Below the pieces are notes generated by a model, which was given only the letters and a program-made list of their open reading frames with translations, searched no databases and was not told the origin of the DNA. Source: Candidatus Pantoea floridensis (GTDB lineage: Bacteria > Pseudomonadota > Gammaproteobacteria > Enterobacterales > Enterobacteriaceae). Taken from it: a stretch of DNA of 64,000 bases. The position numbers and the translations under genes are program-made. Shown here piece after piece: positions 44,068 through 57,015 of the stretch. Position 1 is the stretch's first letter. The number at the start of each line of letters is the position of its first letter. The stretch covers positions 1,612,001 through 1,676,000 of the forward strand of contig NZ_OCMY01000001.1 of the NCBI RefSeq assembly GCF_900215435.1. Direction: 5' to 3'.

Positions 44068-44209
44068 GGACTTGTCTCCGATGTCGCGAAAGTGGCCGCA
44101 GTGTAGCACAGCCGTGTTGCGGATGCCGTCTTGCACGCGCTGTGATCGCCGTATCAAATAATCAAACTCTCGTTTGCAAATAATTAACATCACACTCACA
44201 CTCCGATCC

Positions 44210-44226
44210 ATCTGGTATGACCAGAT
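44210..44226. promoter_or_regulatory. FadR operator of fadBA
   Basis: ATCTGGTATGACCAGAT is a near-perfect 17-bp dyad with the FadR core TGGTNNGACCA. It closely resembles the fadB operator of E. coli. FadR represses fadBA until long-chain acyl-CoA is present; the same is inferred here. It lies 27 bp before the fadB ATG. Confidence 0.92.
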
Positions 44227-44253
44227 CATCATTCGCGGTTTCAGGAGACGAAC

Positions 44254-47611
<3,358 letters not shown>

Positions 47612-47633
47612 TACGTTAACCATTGCACGTGTT

Positions 47634-47658
47634 CCCGCCCTCTCGGGCGGGCTTTTTT
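47634..47658 (+). terminator. fadBA terminator
   Basis: CCCGCCC (47634-47640) pairs with GGGCGGG (47645-47651) with a TCTC loop, followed by CTTTTTT. It ends just before the fre stop codon. Confidence 0.92.
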
Positions 47659-47663
47659 GTCTG

Positions 47664-48365
47664 TCAGATAAACGCAAACGCATCGCCGAACATCTGTGCT
47701 TCCAGCGCGCCGCGCTCAGCGCAGAAACGCTCCCGCGCAATCTTCGCCATCTCAAAACGACCGGCAATGTAAATGTCGTGCTCGCTGAGTGAAGCGTAAT
47801 CCTGCATCACCGCCGTCAGCACCGTACCACTGCGCCCTACCCAATCGTCCGCCGGTTGCTCAACCACCGGAATCACTTTCAGGTTCGGATGCTTCACCGC
47901 CAGCGCATTCAGCTCATCCAAATCGTACAGGTGCATCAGCTCACGACCGCCCCAGTAAATCGCAATCTCACGATCGGGCTTTTGTGCCAACGTGGTCAGC
48001 AGAATAGAACGCGCGTAGGAGAAGCCAGTGCCACCGGCGATCAGAATGATTGGACGATCGCTCTCTTCACGCAGCCAGGCATCGCCATGCGGCATATCTA
48101 CCGTAATCTGACGATCGTTTTTAATGCGATCCATCACCGCCATCGCGTAGAGGTTGAGATCGGATGCGCCGATGTGCAGTTCAATGATGTCTTTTTCCAT
48201 CGGCGTGGACGCCAGAGAAAACGGGCGCTTATCGCGCTCATCCATCACTACCATCAGATATTGTCCGGCGCGGAAGCTAAAATCCGCGGCCGGAATCAAA
48301 CGGACGCGGAAAACCGTATCCGTAATCGCTTCAACCGAAGTTACTTTGCAGCTTAACGTTGTCAT
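47664..48365 (-). CDS. fre: NAD(P)H-flavin reductase Fre (233 aa)
   Basis: Reduces free riboflavin, FMN and FAD for use by other enzymes. Ferredoxin-reductase fold without tightly bound flavin: RPFSLASTP (flavin-binding) and [18 protein letters not shown] (NAD(P)H-binding). The length of 233 equals E. coli. It is 39 bp after ubiD on the same strand, a pairing relevant because reduced FMN feeds UbiX, which supplies the UbiD cofactor. Confidence 0.96.
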   Translation of the reverse strand: MTTLSCKVTSVEAITDTVFRVRLIPAADFSFRAGQYLMVVMDERDKRPFSLASTPMEKDIIELHIGASDLNLYAMAVMDRIKNDRQITVDMPHGDAWLREESDRPIILIAGGTGFSYARSILLTTLAQKPDREIAIYWGGRELMHLYDLDELNALAVKHPNLKVIPVVEQPADDWVGRSGTVLTAVMQDYASLSEHDIYIAGRFEMAKIARERFCAERGALEAQMFGDAFAFI

Positions 48366-48404
48366 GCGTTCCCTTTTTCTTCGGGTCTGGTTGGTCTGCC
48401 GCTT

Positions 48405-49889
48405 TTAGCGCTGCGGCGGCTCGGCAAAGATTGCTAATTCATCCCAAATGGCGTCAATACGCGCCGTAACGGCCGGATCTTTGACAATCGGCGTGCCCCA
48501 TTCGCGTGTGGTTTCGCCCGGCCACTTATTAGTGGCATCGAGTCCCATCTTCGAGCCCAAACCGGAAACCGGTGAGGCAAAGTCGAGATAGTCGATCGGC
48601 GTATTCTCAACCAGCACCGTATCGCGTGCCGGATCCATGCGCGTGGTAATCGCCCAAATCACATCGTTCCAGTCACGTGCGTTAACGTCGTCATCACATA
48701 CAATCACAAACTTGGTGTACATGAACTGGCGCAGGAAAGACCACACGCCGAACATCACGCGTTTGGCGTGACCGGCATACTGTTTTTTAATCGTCACCAC
48801 GGCAAGGCGATAAGAACACCCTTCTGGCGGGAGATAGAAATCCACAATCTCCGGGAACTGTTTGATCAAAATCGGCACCAGCACTTCATTCAGCGCGACG
48901 CCCAGCACCGCCGGTTCATCCGGTGGACGCCCGGTGTAGGTTGAATGATAAATCGGGTTGCGACGTTGCGTTACGTGCGTCACGGTAAACACCGGGAAAC
49001 TATCTACTTCATTGTAGTATCCCGTGTGATCGCCGTACGGCCCTTCCGGCGCCATGTCTCCTGGCTCGATATAGCCTTCCAGCACGATTTCTGCGCTCGC
49101 AGGCACTTCAAGTTCGTTCGAGATGCACTTTACCACTTCTGTTTTGTTGCCACGCAGCAAACCGGCAAAGGCATATTCAGAGAGCGTATCAGGCACCGGC
49201 GTGACCGCGCCGAGAATGGTGGCAGGATCGGCGCCAAGCGCTACCGATACCGGAAAACGCTCACCCGGATGCGCTTTGCACCACTCCTGGAAATCCAGCG
49301 CGCCGCCGCGATGCGACAGCCAGCGCATAATCACGCGATTCTTACCGATCACCTGCTGGCGATAGATACCGAGGTTTTGCCGCTCTTTGTGCGGGCCGCG
49401 CGTGACGGTCAATCCCCAGGTGATCAGCGGCGCGGCATCGCCCGGCCAGCATTTCATCACAGGAATACGCGATAGATCGACTTCATCACCGCTAAAAATC
49501 TCTTCCTGACACGGCGCGTTGCGCAGGCGCTTGGTGGGCATATTCAATACTTGCTTGAACTGCGGCATTTTATCGAAGAGATCGCGGAAGCCTTTTGGCG
49601 GCTCCGGCTCTTTCAGGAACGCCAGCAGTTTACCCACCTCACGCAGCGCACTGACCTCTTCCTGGCCCATGCCCATCGCCACGCGCTTCGGGGTACCAAA
49701 CAGATTGCACAGCACTGGCATGTCGTACCCTTTTGGGTTCTCGAACAGTAACGCCGGGCCGCCGGCACGCAGGGTGCGATCGGCAATTTCCGTCATCTCC
49801 AGTTCAGGATCGATCTCCTGAGTGATGCGCTTTAACTCGCCACGCTGTTCCAGCAGCGAGAGGAAGTCTCGTAAATCCTGATATTTCAT
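48405..49889 (-). CDS. ubiD: 4-hydroxy-3-polyprenylbenzoate decarboxylase UbiD (494 aa)
   Basis: Decarboxylates 3-octaprenyl-4-hydroxybenzoate in ubiquinone synthesis using the prenylated FMN made by UbiX. The N-terminus [22 protein letters not shown], the central [29 protein letters not shown] and the acidic active-site segment [33 protein letters not shown] match the family. Length is close to 497 in E. coli. A TATAAT-containing stretch at about 49919-49928 on minus may be its -10; no good -35 is seen. Confidence 0.97.
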   Translation of the reverse strand: MKYQDLRDFLSLLEQRGELKRITQEIDPELEMTEIADRTLRAGGPALLFENPKGYDMPVLCNLFGTPKRVAMGMGQEEVSALREVGKLLAFLKEPEPPKGFRDLFDKMPQFKQVLNMPTKRLRNAPCQEEIFSGDEVDLSRIPVMKCWPGDAAPLITWGLTVTRGPHKERQNLGIYRQQVIGKNRVIMRWLSHRGGALDFQEWCKAHPGERFPVSVALGADPATILGAVTPVPDTLSEYAFAGLLRGNKTEVVKCISNELEVPASAEIVLEGYIEPGDMAPEGPYGDHTGYYNEVDSFPVFTVTHVTQRRNPIYHSTYTGRPPDEPAVLGVALNEVLVPILIKQFPEIVDFYLPPEGCSYRLAVVTIKKQYAGHAKRVMFGVWSFLRQFMYTKFVIVCDDDVNARDWNDVIWAITTRMDPARDTVLVENTPIDYLDFASPVSGLGSKMGLDATNKWPGETTREWGTPIVKDPAVTARIDAIWDELAIFAEPPQR

Positions 49890-49974
49890 GCGGCTTTAGC
49901 TTTCCGGCCAGAGTGAAGCGCTATTATAGGTGTGTTTCACGCTAGCATGTTGAGGTTTCTGAGTCAGAAGTGCG

Positions 49975-50706
49975 TCAGGCTGGCTGACAGGAAAACGGCA
50001 CCAGCGACTGTATCGCCAGCACATCATGATATGCCGCAGTCGGTTCGCCGTGGCGGAACACTTTGAAGTCTTCACCGCGTGCGCTGTAGTAACGCAGACG
50101 ATTTTCACTCACGTGCAGGAAGCTGGCTTCGCGCAGCGCAATCACCGATTCATGCGGGTTAACGGCGCAGAATTCAGCCAAGCGCTCATCGCGCGTTTCG
50201 CCCATATGACCGCTGACGTGCGCATCCAGATAATGCGGATTGATCTGCACCGGGAACAGACCAAGTGCCGGAAGCACCACACTGCTGCGCACTGGCATAT
50301 CATTGGTGGTTCTGATTGAAGGCGTTGCTACGTTGCATCCGGCGCTCCAGCCGATGTACGGCACATCACGCTCACGCACCGCGCGTTGAATCGCGACGAT
50401 CAGGCCGTGCTCATGCAGCATTTGATTGAGGAACCAGGTATTTCCACCGCTCACCAAAATCAGCTCAGCTTGCTCAATCGCCGCAACGGGCGAGGTAAAC
50501 TCGTGCACCGTACGCACTTCAATACCTAATGAATCTGATAAATCCTGGGCTCGCTGCGCATGATCGCCACGAATAATCGCGTAGGGCACCAATACCGCGG
50601 ATGTGATTCCACGCTGGGCGATCATCGCGTGCAGTTGCGGGTGGGCGTAACTCAACAGCGGCGCATCGTCAGCCACTTTGCCATTACTTAACAGGAACAG
50701 TTCCAT
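49975..50706 (-). CDS. pepE: peptidase E family alpha-aspartyl dipeptidase (243 aa)
   Basis: S51 serine peptidase that cleaves N-terminal aspartyl dipeptides. The catalytic triad is visible by alignment to the family: Ser121 in GWSAGCN, Asp136 in IRTTNDMP and His158 in QINPHYLD, together with SGGNTWFLN. It is only moderately like E. coli PepE and about 14 residues longer. ATG 50706 has a GGAG site. In E. coli this gene is elsewhere; here it sits between ubiD and rfaH, so it was inserted or retained at this locus. It appears monocistronic. Paralogous family members (cyanophycinase) lack this fit. Confidence 0.85.
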   Translation of the reverse strand: MELFLLSNGKVADDAPLLSYAHPQLHAMIAQRGITSAVLVPYAIIRGDHAQRAQDLSDSLGIEVRTVHEFTSPVAAIEQAELILVSGGNTWFLNQMLHEHGLIVAIQRAVRERDVPYIGWSAGCNVATPSIRTTNDMPVRSSVVLPALGLFPVQINPHYLDAHVSGHMGETRDERLAEFCAVNPHESVIALREASFLHVSENRLRYYSARGEDFKVFRHGEPTAAYHDVLAIQSLVPFSCQPA

Positions 50707-50915
50707 CAGCCACTCCATTTCAATCGTAAGATGGAGAAGGAGTCTGATACAGATGGTTGTCGGCCGTCAATTTTCTTGCAAGAAACAGTGACAAAGACGT
50801 ATCAATCAGAAGATTCGCAGTGAAATTTTTTTCAGCATGCCGTTTCCCTCGGCCGATGCGCTATAACTCTGACAGCAGCTTTGATATTCTTAGCGTCCAT
50901 TATTTGGGAGCAGTT

Positions 50916-51404
50916 ATGGAATCCTGGTACTTACTCTATTGTAAACGTGGACAACTGTTGCGCGCGAAAGAGCATCTTGAGCGGCAAGCGGTGAATTGCC
51001 TTAGCCCGATGATCGCTCTGGAGAAGATTGTGCGCGGTAAACGCACTACCGTGAGTGAACCGCTGTTCCCCAACTATTTGTTTATCGAGTTTGATCCCGA
51101 AGCGATTCACACCACCACCATCAGCAGCACGCGCGGTGTCAGCCATTTCGTACGCTTCGGCACCATGCCGGCGACCGTATCGCATAATGTGATCGAAGCG
51201 CTGCAAACCGATACGCCGCAGATCGTACTCGATCCAGAAACGCCGCAGAGCGGTGATGAAGTGATCATCACCGATGGCACTTTCGAAGGGCTGCGCGCCA
51301 TTTTTGCCGAGCCGGATGGTGAAACGCGTTCGGTGCTGCTGCTAAACATGCTGAATAAACAGGTGATGCGCAGCGTGGATAACAAGCAGTTCCGTAAACT
51401 TTAA
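50916..51404 (+). CDS. rfaH: transcription antiterminator RfaH (162 aa)
   Basis: NusG paralogue recruited at ops sites to allow expression of long surface operons (LPS, capsule, O-antigen). Starts [24 protein letters not shown] and contains the RfaH-type NGN core [13 protein letters not shown]. The C-terminal KOW region folds as an autoinhibitory helix pair in E. coli. 162 residues as in E. coli. The open frame reaches 50757 but the ATG at 50916 with a GGGAG site is the family start. The stop overlaps the tatD stop on the other strand. Confidence 0.96.
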   Translation: MESWYLLYCKRGQLLRAKEHLERQAVNCLSPMIALEKIVRGKRTTVSEPLFPNYLFIEFDPEAIHTTTISSTRGVSHFVRFGTMPATVSHNVIEALQTDTPQIVLDPETPQSGDEVIITDGTFEGLRAIFAEPDGETRSVLLLNMLNKQVMRSVDNKQFRKL

Positions 51405-52183
51405 GCCAATTTAAACAGCTGGCGCGCGTTGAGATTGACCTGCGCGCCCAGCGCTACTGCCTCTTCACCGCGCCAGTTTGCTACTTGCTGCACAATGTGC
51501 GGCAGGAAGCACGGCTCGTTGCGACGCGAAGTCGGCCTTGGATGCATATCGCGCGGCAGTAAATAGGGCGCATCCGTTTCCAGCAACAGTCGCTCGGCCG
51601 GAATCAACGGCAGCAGTTCACGCAGTTCCATACCGCGACGTTCGTCGCACACCCAGCCGGTAATGCCTACAGAAAGTCCCAGCGCCAGACAAGACTGCAG
51701 CTCATCGCGCGTGCCGGTAAAACAGTGCACCACCGCACCCGCCAGTTTTGGCAACCACGGCTCAAGCACGGCAACAAAACGCTCGTGTGCTTCGCGGCAA
51801 TGCAAAAAAACGGGCAGCTGCAGCTCAGCGGCCAACGCCAGCTGCGCATCAAAAGCATACTCTTGCTGATCGTGTGCCGAGAAATTGCGATTGAAATCCA
51901 GTCCACATTCGCCGATGGCGACGACTTGTTCGCTCTCCGCGAGGCGGCGCAAGGTATTCGCCGTCTCCGCCGACCATTCGCTGGCGTGATGCGGATGGAC
52001 GCCCGCTGTCGACCAGCAATAACCAGCATGTAATGCTGCTAGCTGGCGTGCCTGCTGACTCTCCAGCGCATTGGTGCCAGTAATTAACAGGCCGGTGACG
52101 CCTGCTTCGCGCGCACGTTTCACAACCTGCTCGCGATCTTTTGCGAATTGCGTGCTGGTCAGGTTTACACCGATATCAAACAT
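51401..52183 (-). CDS. tatD: 3'-5' ssDNA/RNA exonuclease TatD (260 aa)
   Basis: Metal-dependent TIM-barrel nuclease of the TatD family; not needed for Tat export despite its name, and linked to DNA repair and RNA quality control. Metal-ligand blocks are seen: [37 protein letters not shown] and [11 protein letters not shown]. As in E. coli TatD the first HxH motif is replaced (DIGVNLTS). The ATG is 11 bp after the T-run of the tatABC terminator, so most expression may come from read-through or another promoter. Confidence 0.95.
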   Translation of the reverse strand: MFDIGVNLTSTQFAKDREQVVKRAREAGVTGLLITGTNALESQQARQLAALHAGYCWSTAGVHPHHASEWSAETANTLRRLAESEQVVAIGECGLDFNRNFSAHDQQEYAFDAQLALAAELQLPVFLHCREAHERFVAVLEPWLPKLAGAVVHCFTGTRDELQSCLALGLSVGITGWVCDERRGMELRELLPLIPAERLLLETDAPYLLPRDMHPRPTSRRNEPCFLPHIVQQVANWRGEEAVALGAQVNLNARQLFKLA

Positions 52184-52194
52184 GTTTTCTCCCC

Positions 52195-52222
52195 AATAAA
52201 AAAACCGCCCAATGGGCGGTTT
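52195..52222 (-). terminator. terminator between tatC and tatD
   Basis: AAACCGCCC (52202-52210) pairs with GGGCGGTTT (52214-52222); on minus it is followed by TTTTTTTATT. The tatD ribosome-binding site (GGGGAG) begins directly after the T-run. Confidence 0.88.
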
Positions 52223-52270
52223 AGATGCTTTCTCTTCCCGCTCGCTAGCGGGTGCCCTGCATTAAGGACA

Positions 52271-53029
52271 TCAGGATTCGGTATTGTGTTCCTCATCCGA
52301 AGCGTGACGCCCTTTCCCCACATAATAACGGGAGAAGAATACGCCGACTTCAAACAGGCAGTACATCGGAATAGCGAGCAAAGTTTGGGAGAAAACGTCT
52401 GGCGGTGTGAGCAACATCCCAACAACGAACGCGCCAACCAAAATGTAAGGACGTTTCTTTTTCAGATCTTCCGGCGAGGTGATGCCCGTCCAGCATAGCA
52501 GCACAATTGCAATCGGCACCTCAAACGCCACGCCAAACGCCATGAAGATCGTCATAACGAAGTCGAGGTAGTTAGTAATATCCGTCGCGATAGTCACGCC
52601 CTGCGGCGCGGTTTTGGCAAAGAAGCCAAACGCCAGCGGGAACACGATGAAGTAAGCGAACGCCACGCCGACATAGAACAGCAGCGTACTGGAGAATAGC
52701 AGCGGCATCACCAGTTTACGCTCGTGACGATACAGCGCTGGCGCCACAAACGCCCATACCTGATACAGAATCACCGGCACGGCCAAAAATACCGAGACAA
52801 TGATCGTGAGCTTGATAGGGGTAAAGAACGGCGATGCAACATCGGTGGCGATCATGCTCGCCCCGGCAGGCATCTGGCTAATCAGCGGTGACGCTACCAG
52901 ATGGTAAATATCATTCGCAAAGTAGACCAGACACAGAAAGATGACTAAAACAGCGATGATGCAGTTCAACAAACGCTTGCGCAGCTCAATCAGATGGCTA
53001 ATGAGCGGTTGGGTATCTTCAACGGCCAT
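52271..53029 (-). CDS. tatC: Sec-independent translocase subunit TatC (252 aa)
   Basis: Polytopic receptor for twin-arginine signal peptides. Six hydrophobic segments are evident. Family landmarks: the N-terminal [11 protein letters not shown], the periplasmic [12 protein letters not shown] and the cytoplasmic loop [14 protein letters not shown], with the conserved glutamate in the later [10 protein letters not shown]. The C-terminal tail is short and charged. Two bases after tatB in the tatABC operon. Confidence 0.97.
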   Translation of the reverse strand: MAVEDTQPLISHLIELRKRLLNCIIAVLVIFLCLVYFANDIYHLVASPLISQMPAGASMIATDVASPFFTPIKLTIIVSVFLAVPVILYQVWAFVAPALYRHERKLVMPLLFSSTLLFYVGVAFAYFIVFPLAFGFFAKTAPQGVTIATDITNYLDFVMTIFMAFGVAFEVPIAIVLLCWTGITSPEDLKKKRPYILVGAFVVGMLLTPPDVFSQTLLAIPMYCLFEVGVFFSRYYVGKGRHASDEEHNTES

Positions 53030-53031
53030 GT

Positions 53032-53568
53032 TTATGGTTCATCTTTTACGAGAGAAGTCTTCGCGGTGCTTTGTGGGGCACTGGCGACGGAGTGAGTTTC
53101 CGCTACAGGGGATACGTCATGTGGCTGCTGCGGAGCCTGCGCAGGTGCACTGGTTTGATGCTCCGCTGCAGCGGGCGTGACAGGCGGTGAAGTCACTGGC
53201 TGGGCAGCCTCTGCTGCTGGCCGGGTCTGATGAATGGTGTTCGCTTCATCTTCCTCTTTTTCGAGATCGATGCTCTGTTGCACGGAGCGCTTCATGGAGT
53301 CAGCGGTTTTCCGCAGTTCTTCCATCGACTCTTTCAGCTCCGGCGACAGCGTGCCGCGGCCCGCCTCTTCTACCTTTTTCAGGCTGTCCTGCAGCTCCTG
53401 CAGTTTCAGCTCCTGCGCCAGTTCATTTTGTACATTCGCCGCCAGCGAGCGAATGGCTCTGATCCAGCCAACGACAGTTTTCACCGCAACCGGTAAGCGC
53501 TGCGGGCCAAGCACAATTAGCCCGATAACGAACACCAATACCAGTTCACTAAAACCAATGTCGAACAC
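53032..53568 (-). CDS. tatB: Sec-independent translocase protein TatB (178 aa)
   Basis: Partner of TatC in signal-peptide recognition. N-terminal [26 protein letters not shown]: a single membrane helix with the conserved glutamate at residue 8 and the GP hinge, followed by an amphipathic helix ([26 protein letters not shown]). The long C-terminal tail is Ala/Pro/Thr-rich and poorly conserved. Two bases separate it from tatA and from tatC. Confidence 0.97.
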   Translation of the reverse strand: MFDIGFSELVLVFVIGLIVLGPQRLPVAVKTVVGWIRAIRSLAANVQNELAQELKLQELQDSLKKVEEAGRGTLSPELKESMEELRKTADSMKRSVQQSIDLEKEEDEANTIHQTRPAAEAAQPVTSPPVTPAAAEHQTSAPAQAPQQPHDVSPVAETHSVASAPQSTAKTSLVKDEP

Positions 53569-53570
53569 AG

Positions 53571-53825
53571 TTATACCTGCTTGTCGTTCCGGGCGTCGTC
53601 TTTAGTCGCCGAGGTTTGCTGTTTGTCTGCCAGAGTTTTGGCGTTGAAGTCAGCGTCCTGCTCTTTCGGTTGATCCTTTTTATCGTCTTCGTCACCCATG
53701 GCTTTTTTGAAGCCGCGAATGGAAGATCCCAAATCCGAACCCAGGTTGCGAAGTTTATTGGTACCGAACAGAAGTACAACAATGACGGCAATGATTAACA
53801 ATTGCCAAATACTGATACCGCCCAT
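53571..53825 (-). CDS. tatA: Sec-independent translocase protein TatA (84 aa)
   Basis: Multimeric pore-forming component of Tat. [25 protein letters not shown]: short membrane helix with the [14 protein letters not shown] hinge and the amphipathic helix to about residue 44, then a polar tail. First gene of tatABC; the tatE paralogue, if present, is elsewhere. Confidence 0.97.
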   Translation of the reverse strand: MGGISIWQLLIIAVIVVLLFGTNKLRNLGSDLGSSIRGFKKAMGDEDDKKDQPKEQDADFNAKTLADKQQTSATKDDARNDKQV

Positions 53826-53875
53826 GAGATATGCCTCTAATATTCTGTGAAAAACTGTTGATTGTAACGCACAGA

Positions 53876-53897
53876 AAGCCCGTATGATTTCGGGCTT
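53876..53897 (-). terminator. possible terminator after ubiB
   Basis: AAGCCCG (53876-53882) pairs with CGGGCTT (53891-53897). On minus the stem is followed by TCTGTGCG, so the U-tail is weak. It lies between ubiB and tatA and may only reduce read-through. Confidence 0.55.
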
Positions 53898-53935
53898 AAG
53901 CTTGCGACATTACGCGATTTGCACCAGGCAGACAA

Positions 53936-55573
53936 TCAGTTTGTCTTGCGCCAGCCGATAAGCCAGGTGACGATGCCTGCGGCCATTAATAGCGCGGGAA
54001 AGAAATCCCAGTCCGGTCGACTTAACAGCACGGCGGTGCCACTTAATAACAGTGTAGCGCCTACACCGAAGAGGTAGCGCGCCTGATGATTGCGCGTTCG
54101 CTGTGCATTTAAATCGGTGACGAGTTTATCGACACTGTGCTTCAATAATTTGTGCTGGCGCATGCTGTCGTAAAAAAGTTCCGGCAGTTCTGGCAATTTT
54201 TCCGCCCAGTACGGCGCCTTCTCTTTCACCGCCCGCAGGATCGCCGGAATCCCAATCTGGTCTTTGATCCAATCCTCGAGGAACGGCTTGGCCGTTTTCC
54301 ACAGATCGAGCTGAGGATAGAGCTGGCGGCCAATCCCTTCGACATAAAGCAGCGTTTTCTGCAGTAGCACCAGCTGCGGCTGCACTTCCATATTAAAGCG
54401 ACGCGCCGTATTAAACAGGTTTAGCAGCACATGCCCGAAGGAGATCTCGGCCAGCGGCTTTTCGAAAATCGGTTCACATACGGTACGAATGGCGAATTCG
54501 AAGTCTTCCACATTGGTATCGGGCGGCACCCAGCCGGAATCAACGTGTAGCTCAGCCACTTTGCGATAATCGCGATTAAAGAAGGCAATGAAATTCTCTG
54601 CCAGATAGCGCTTATCTTCCTTGTTTAGCGAGCCAACGATGCCACAGTCAATGCCGATGTACTGCGGATCTTCCGGGTGGTCATAGCTGACGAAAATATT
54701 GCCAGGATGCATGTCGGCATGGAAGAAACTGTCGCGGAATACCTGGGTGAAGAACACCTGCACGCCGCGCTCTGCCAGCAGCTTCATATTGACGCCGTGC
54801 TGCTCCAGCGTAGCGATATCTGAGATGGGAATACCGTAAATGCGCTCCATCACCATCATCGATTCGCTGCAGTAATCGGAAAACACTTCCGGTACATACA
54901 GCATGCGGCTTTGATCGAAGTTACGCCGCAGTTGGATGGCGTTCGCCGCCTCACGTAGCAAATTCAGCTCATCAATCAAGGTTTTTTCATAGTCTCGCAC
55001 CACTTCTACCGGGCGTAAACGACGCCCATCTGGCAGTAAACGCGGTACCCATCGCGCCAGACGATAAATCAAGCGCATATCCGCTCGGATCACCGGCAGG
55101 ATATCGGGACGAATCACTTTGATCACCACGTCACGACCATTGGATTTCAACGTTGCCGTATGTACCTGCGCGATGGAGGCGGACGCCAGCGGTTTGATGT
55201 CGAAATCGTCAAACCAGGTTTCTACCGGTCCGCCAATCGACTTTTCAATCTGCTGCTTCGCTTTAACGCCATCAAAAGGCGCCACACGGTCTTGCAACAC
55301 TGCCAGCTCATCGGCAATCGCCGGTGGGAACAGATCGCGCCGCGTGGAAAGCATCTGACCAAATTTGATCCACACCGGACCAAGCTGCTCCATCGCTAAA
55401 CGGATACGCACGCCAGCGGAAGCGTCTTTGTGTTGATTAGGGATCCAGAAAATGCAGCGCCGCCACAAGCGTAAAAGCAGCGTGAAGCGCATGCGGGGAA
55501 TCAGTTCATCAAGGCCGTAAGTAAGAAAGATCTTGATGATGAAGTATAAGCGCCGAATTTCTCCCAGCGTCAT
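53936..55573 (-). CDS. ubiB: ubiquinone biosynthesis accessory protein UbiB (545 aa)
   Basis: Atypical ADCK/UbiB kinase-like protein with ATPase activity, thought to help extract ubiquinone intermediates from the membrane. The invariant KxGQ motif ([15 protein letters not shown]), the A-rich loop [16 protein letters not shown], the HRD-like [12 protein letters not shown] and the DFG-like GIDCGIVG are all visible. Two C-terminal membrane segments ([16 protein letters not shown] and [17 protein letters not shown]). 545 residues, E. coli 546. The start overlaps the ubiJ stop by four bases. Confidence 0.97.
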   Translation of the reverse strand: MTLGEIRRLYFIIKIFLTYGLDELIPRMRFTLLLRLWRRCIFWIPNQHKDASAGVRIRLAMEQLGPVWIKFGQMLSTRRDLFPPAIADELAVLQDRVAPFDGVKAKQQIEKSIGGPVETWFDDFDIKPLASASIAQVHTATLKSNGRDVVIKVIRPDILPVIRADMRLIYRLARWVPRLLPDGRRLRPVEVVRDYEKTLIDELNLLREAANAIQLRRNFDQSRMLYVPEVFSDYCSESMMVMERIYGIPISDIATLEQHGVNMKLLAERGVQVFFTQVFRDSFFHADMHPGNIFVSYDHPEDPQYIGIDCGIVGSLNKEDKRYLAENFIAFFNRDYRKVAELHVDSGWVPPDTNVEDFEFAIRTVCEPIFEKPLAEISFGHVLLNLFNTARRFNMEVQPQLVLLQKTLLYVEGIGRQLYPQLDLWKTAKPFLEDWIKDQIGIPAILRAVKEKAPYWAEKLPELPELFYDSMRQHKLLKHSVDKLVTDLNAQRTRNHQARYLFGVGATLLLSGTAVLLSRPDWDFFPALLMAAGIVTWLIGWRKTN

Positions 55574-56175
55574 TTCGCCTCCAGCTGTGCCAAACGCGTT
55601 TCAAACGCATTGAGCGAACGTTCCATCGCTTCCACTTCCTCGCAGAACCATGCCAACTCCAGTGCACCCGGCGCGACGCGCCACTCTTCGGTTAGCGCCT
55701 GGCCAAGATAATCCTGACGGCGGGTCACCTGCTGCTGCACAAATTTCAACGCCTGGCGTGCGGCCTGGCTAATGCCCTGCGCAGCAATATCACCCATCCA
55801 CGGCGCAAGATATTCTGCCGGGTCAAGCTCGGCAAGATCCATCAGCGCAGAGAACTGCTGCACCACCTGCAAATCACCTTCCACGTCCAATTCACCGCTA
55901 CGGATTAAACCGGTGAGTTGCTGGCGGTCGCGCAGTTTCGGCAAGGTGCTGAGACGCAGGCTCACCGCGCAGTCGCCGCTGTCCTGCCAATCACTCAACA
56001 CATCAAGCTGTGATTCGCTAAACACCAGCACTAAGGGAAAATCGAGCTCTTGCAGGCGCAGCAGCAACACTTTACCTGCCAGACGCTGACGCGCGGCTTT
56101 AAGGCTGCGATCGCGGTAGAGAACACGGTTCAGGGCGGTCTCAAGACCGCCGGTAATAAGAGGAGTTAAAGTCAT
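55570..56175 (-). CDS. ubiJ: ubiquinone biosynthesis accessory factor UbiJ (201 aa)
   Basis: Lipid-binding SCP2-domain protein that with UbiK assembles the Ubi metabolon. The N-terminal SCP2-like half (residues 1-110) holds several hydrophobic strands, and the C-terminus is helical ([21 protein letters not shown]), able to coil with UbiK. 201 residues as in E. coli. Situated between ubiE (6 bp) and ubiB (overlap), so the three are one unit. Confidence 0.95.
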   Translation of the reverse strand: MTLTPLITGGLETALNRVLYRDRSLKAARQRLAGKVLLLRLQELDFPLVLVFSESQLDVLSDWQDSGDCAVSLRLSTLPKLRDRQQLTGLIRSGELDVEGDLQVVQQFSALMDLAELDPAEYLAPWMGDIAAQGISQAARQALKFVQQQVTRRQDYLGQALTEEWRVAPGALELAWFCEEVEAMERSLNAFETRLAQLEAK

Positions 56176-56181
56176 GATGGA

Positions 56182-56940
56182 TTAGAATTTAAATCCGCGA
56201 TGCAGCGCGACAATACCGCCAGTCATATTGAAGTAGGTGGTATTTTCAAACCCCGCATCGTTCATCATCGCTTTCAGGGTTTCCTGATCGGGATGCATAC
56301 GTATTGACTCCGCCAGATAACGATAGCTCTCGGCATCTTGCGCCACCAGCTGACCAATACGCGGCAGAATATGGAATGAATAGGTGTCGTAAGCTTTGCT
56401 CAGCGGCTCCAGTAGCGGCTTGGAGAATTCCAGCACCAGCAGGCGTCCGCCCGGCTTCAGCACGCGGAACATCGACGCCAGCGCTTTCTCTTTTTCGGTG
56501 ACGTTACGCAAACCGAACGAGATGGTAATGCAATCGAAATAGTTATCCGGGAAAGGCAGCGCTTCGGCGTTAGCCTGCACATAGCTGACGTTGCCCGAGA
56601 CGCCGAGATTACGCAGCTTTTCGCGCCCCATCTTCAGCATGGAGCTGTTGATGTCAGCCAGGACAACCTGGCCCGTTTCGCCGACCAGACGCGAGAATTT
56701 TGCCGTCAGATCGCCGGTACCACCCGCCAGGTCTAACACACGCTGACCGCGGCGCACGCCGCTGCTATCAATGGTAAAACGCTTCCAGACACGATGGATG
56801 CCAAACGACATCAAATCGTTCATCAGGTCATATTTTGCCGCGACGGAGTGAAACACGTCCGCGACTTTATCGGCCTTTTCGCTTTTAGCGACGGTCTGGA
56901 AGCCAAAATGGGTAGTTTCCTGCTGTGATTCATCTGCCAT
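56182..56940 (-). CDS. ubiE: ubiquinone/menaquinone C-methyltransferase UbiE (252 aa)
   Basis: SAM-dependent methyltransferase acting in both ubiquinone and menaquinone synthesis. SAM-binding motif [18 protein letters not shown]; UbiE signatures [17 protein letters not shown] and [20 protein letters not shown] 56940 ([17 protein letters not shown]) fits the family; the upstream in-frame ATG at 56964 adds eight residues. First gene of ubiE-ubiJ-ubiB. Confidence 0.97.
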   Translation of the reverse strand: MADESQQETTHFGFQTVAKSEKADKVADVFHSVAAKYDLMNDLMSFGIHRVWKRFTIDSSGVRRGQRVLDLAGGTGDLTAKFSRLVGETGQVVLADINSSMLKMGREKLRNLGVSGNVSYVQANAEALPFPDNYFDCITISFGLRNVTEKEKALASMFRVLKPGGRLLVLEFSKPLLEPLSKAYDTYSFHILPRIGQLVAQDAESYRYLAESIRMHPDQETLKAMMNDAGFENTTYFNMTGGIVALHRGFKF

Positions 56941-57015
56941 CGGTTTTACCTGTTCCACAAACAATTCTTGCCGAAGTGTATCAGAGTCGCGCTACACGAG
57001 CACGCGACCACCGTG

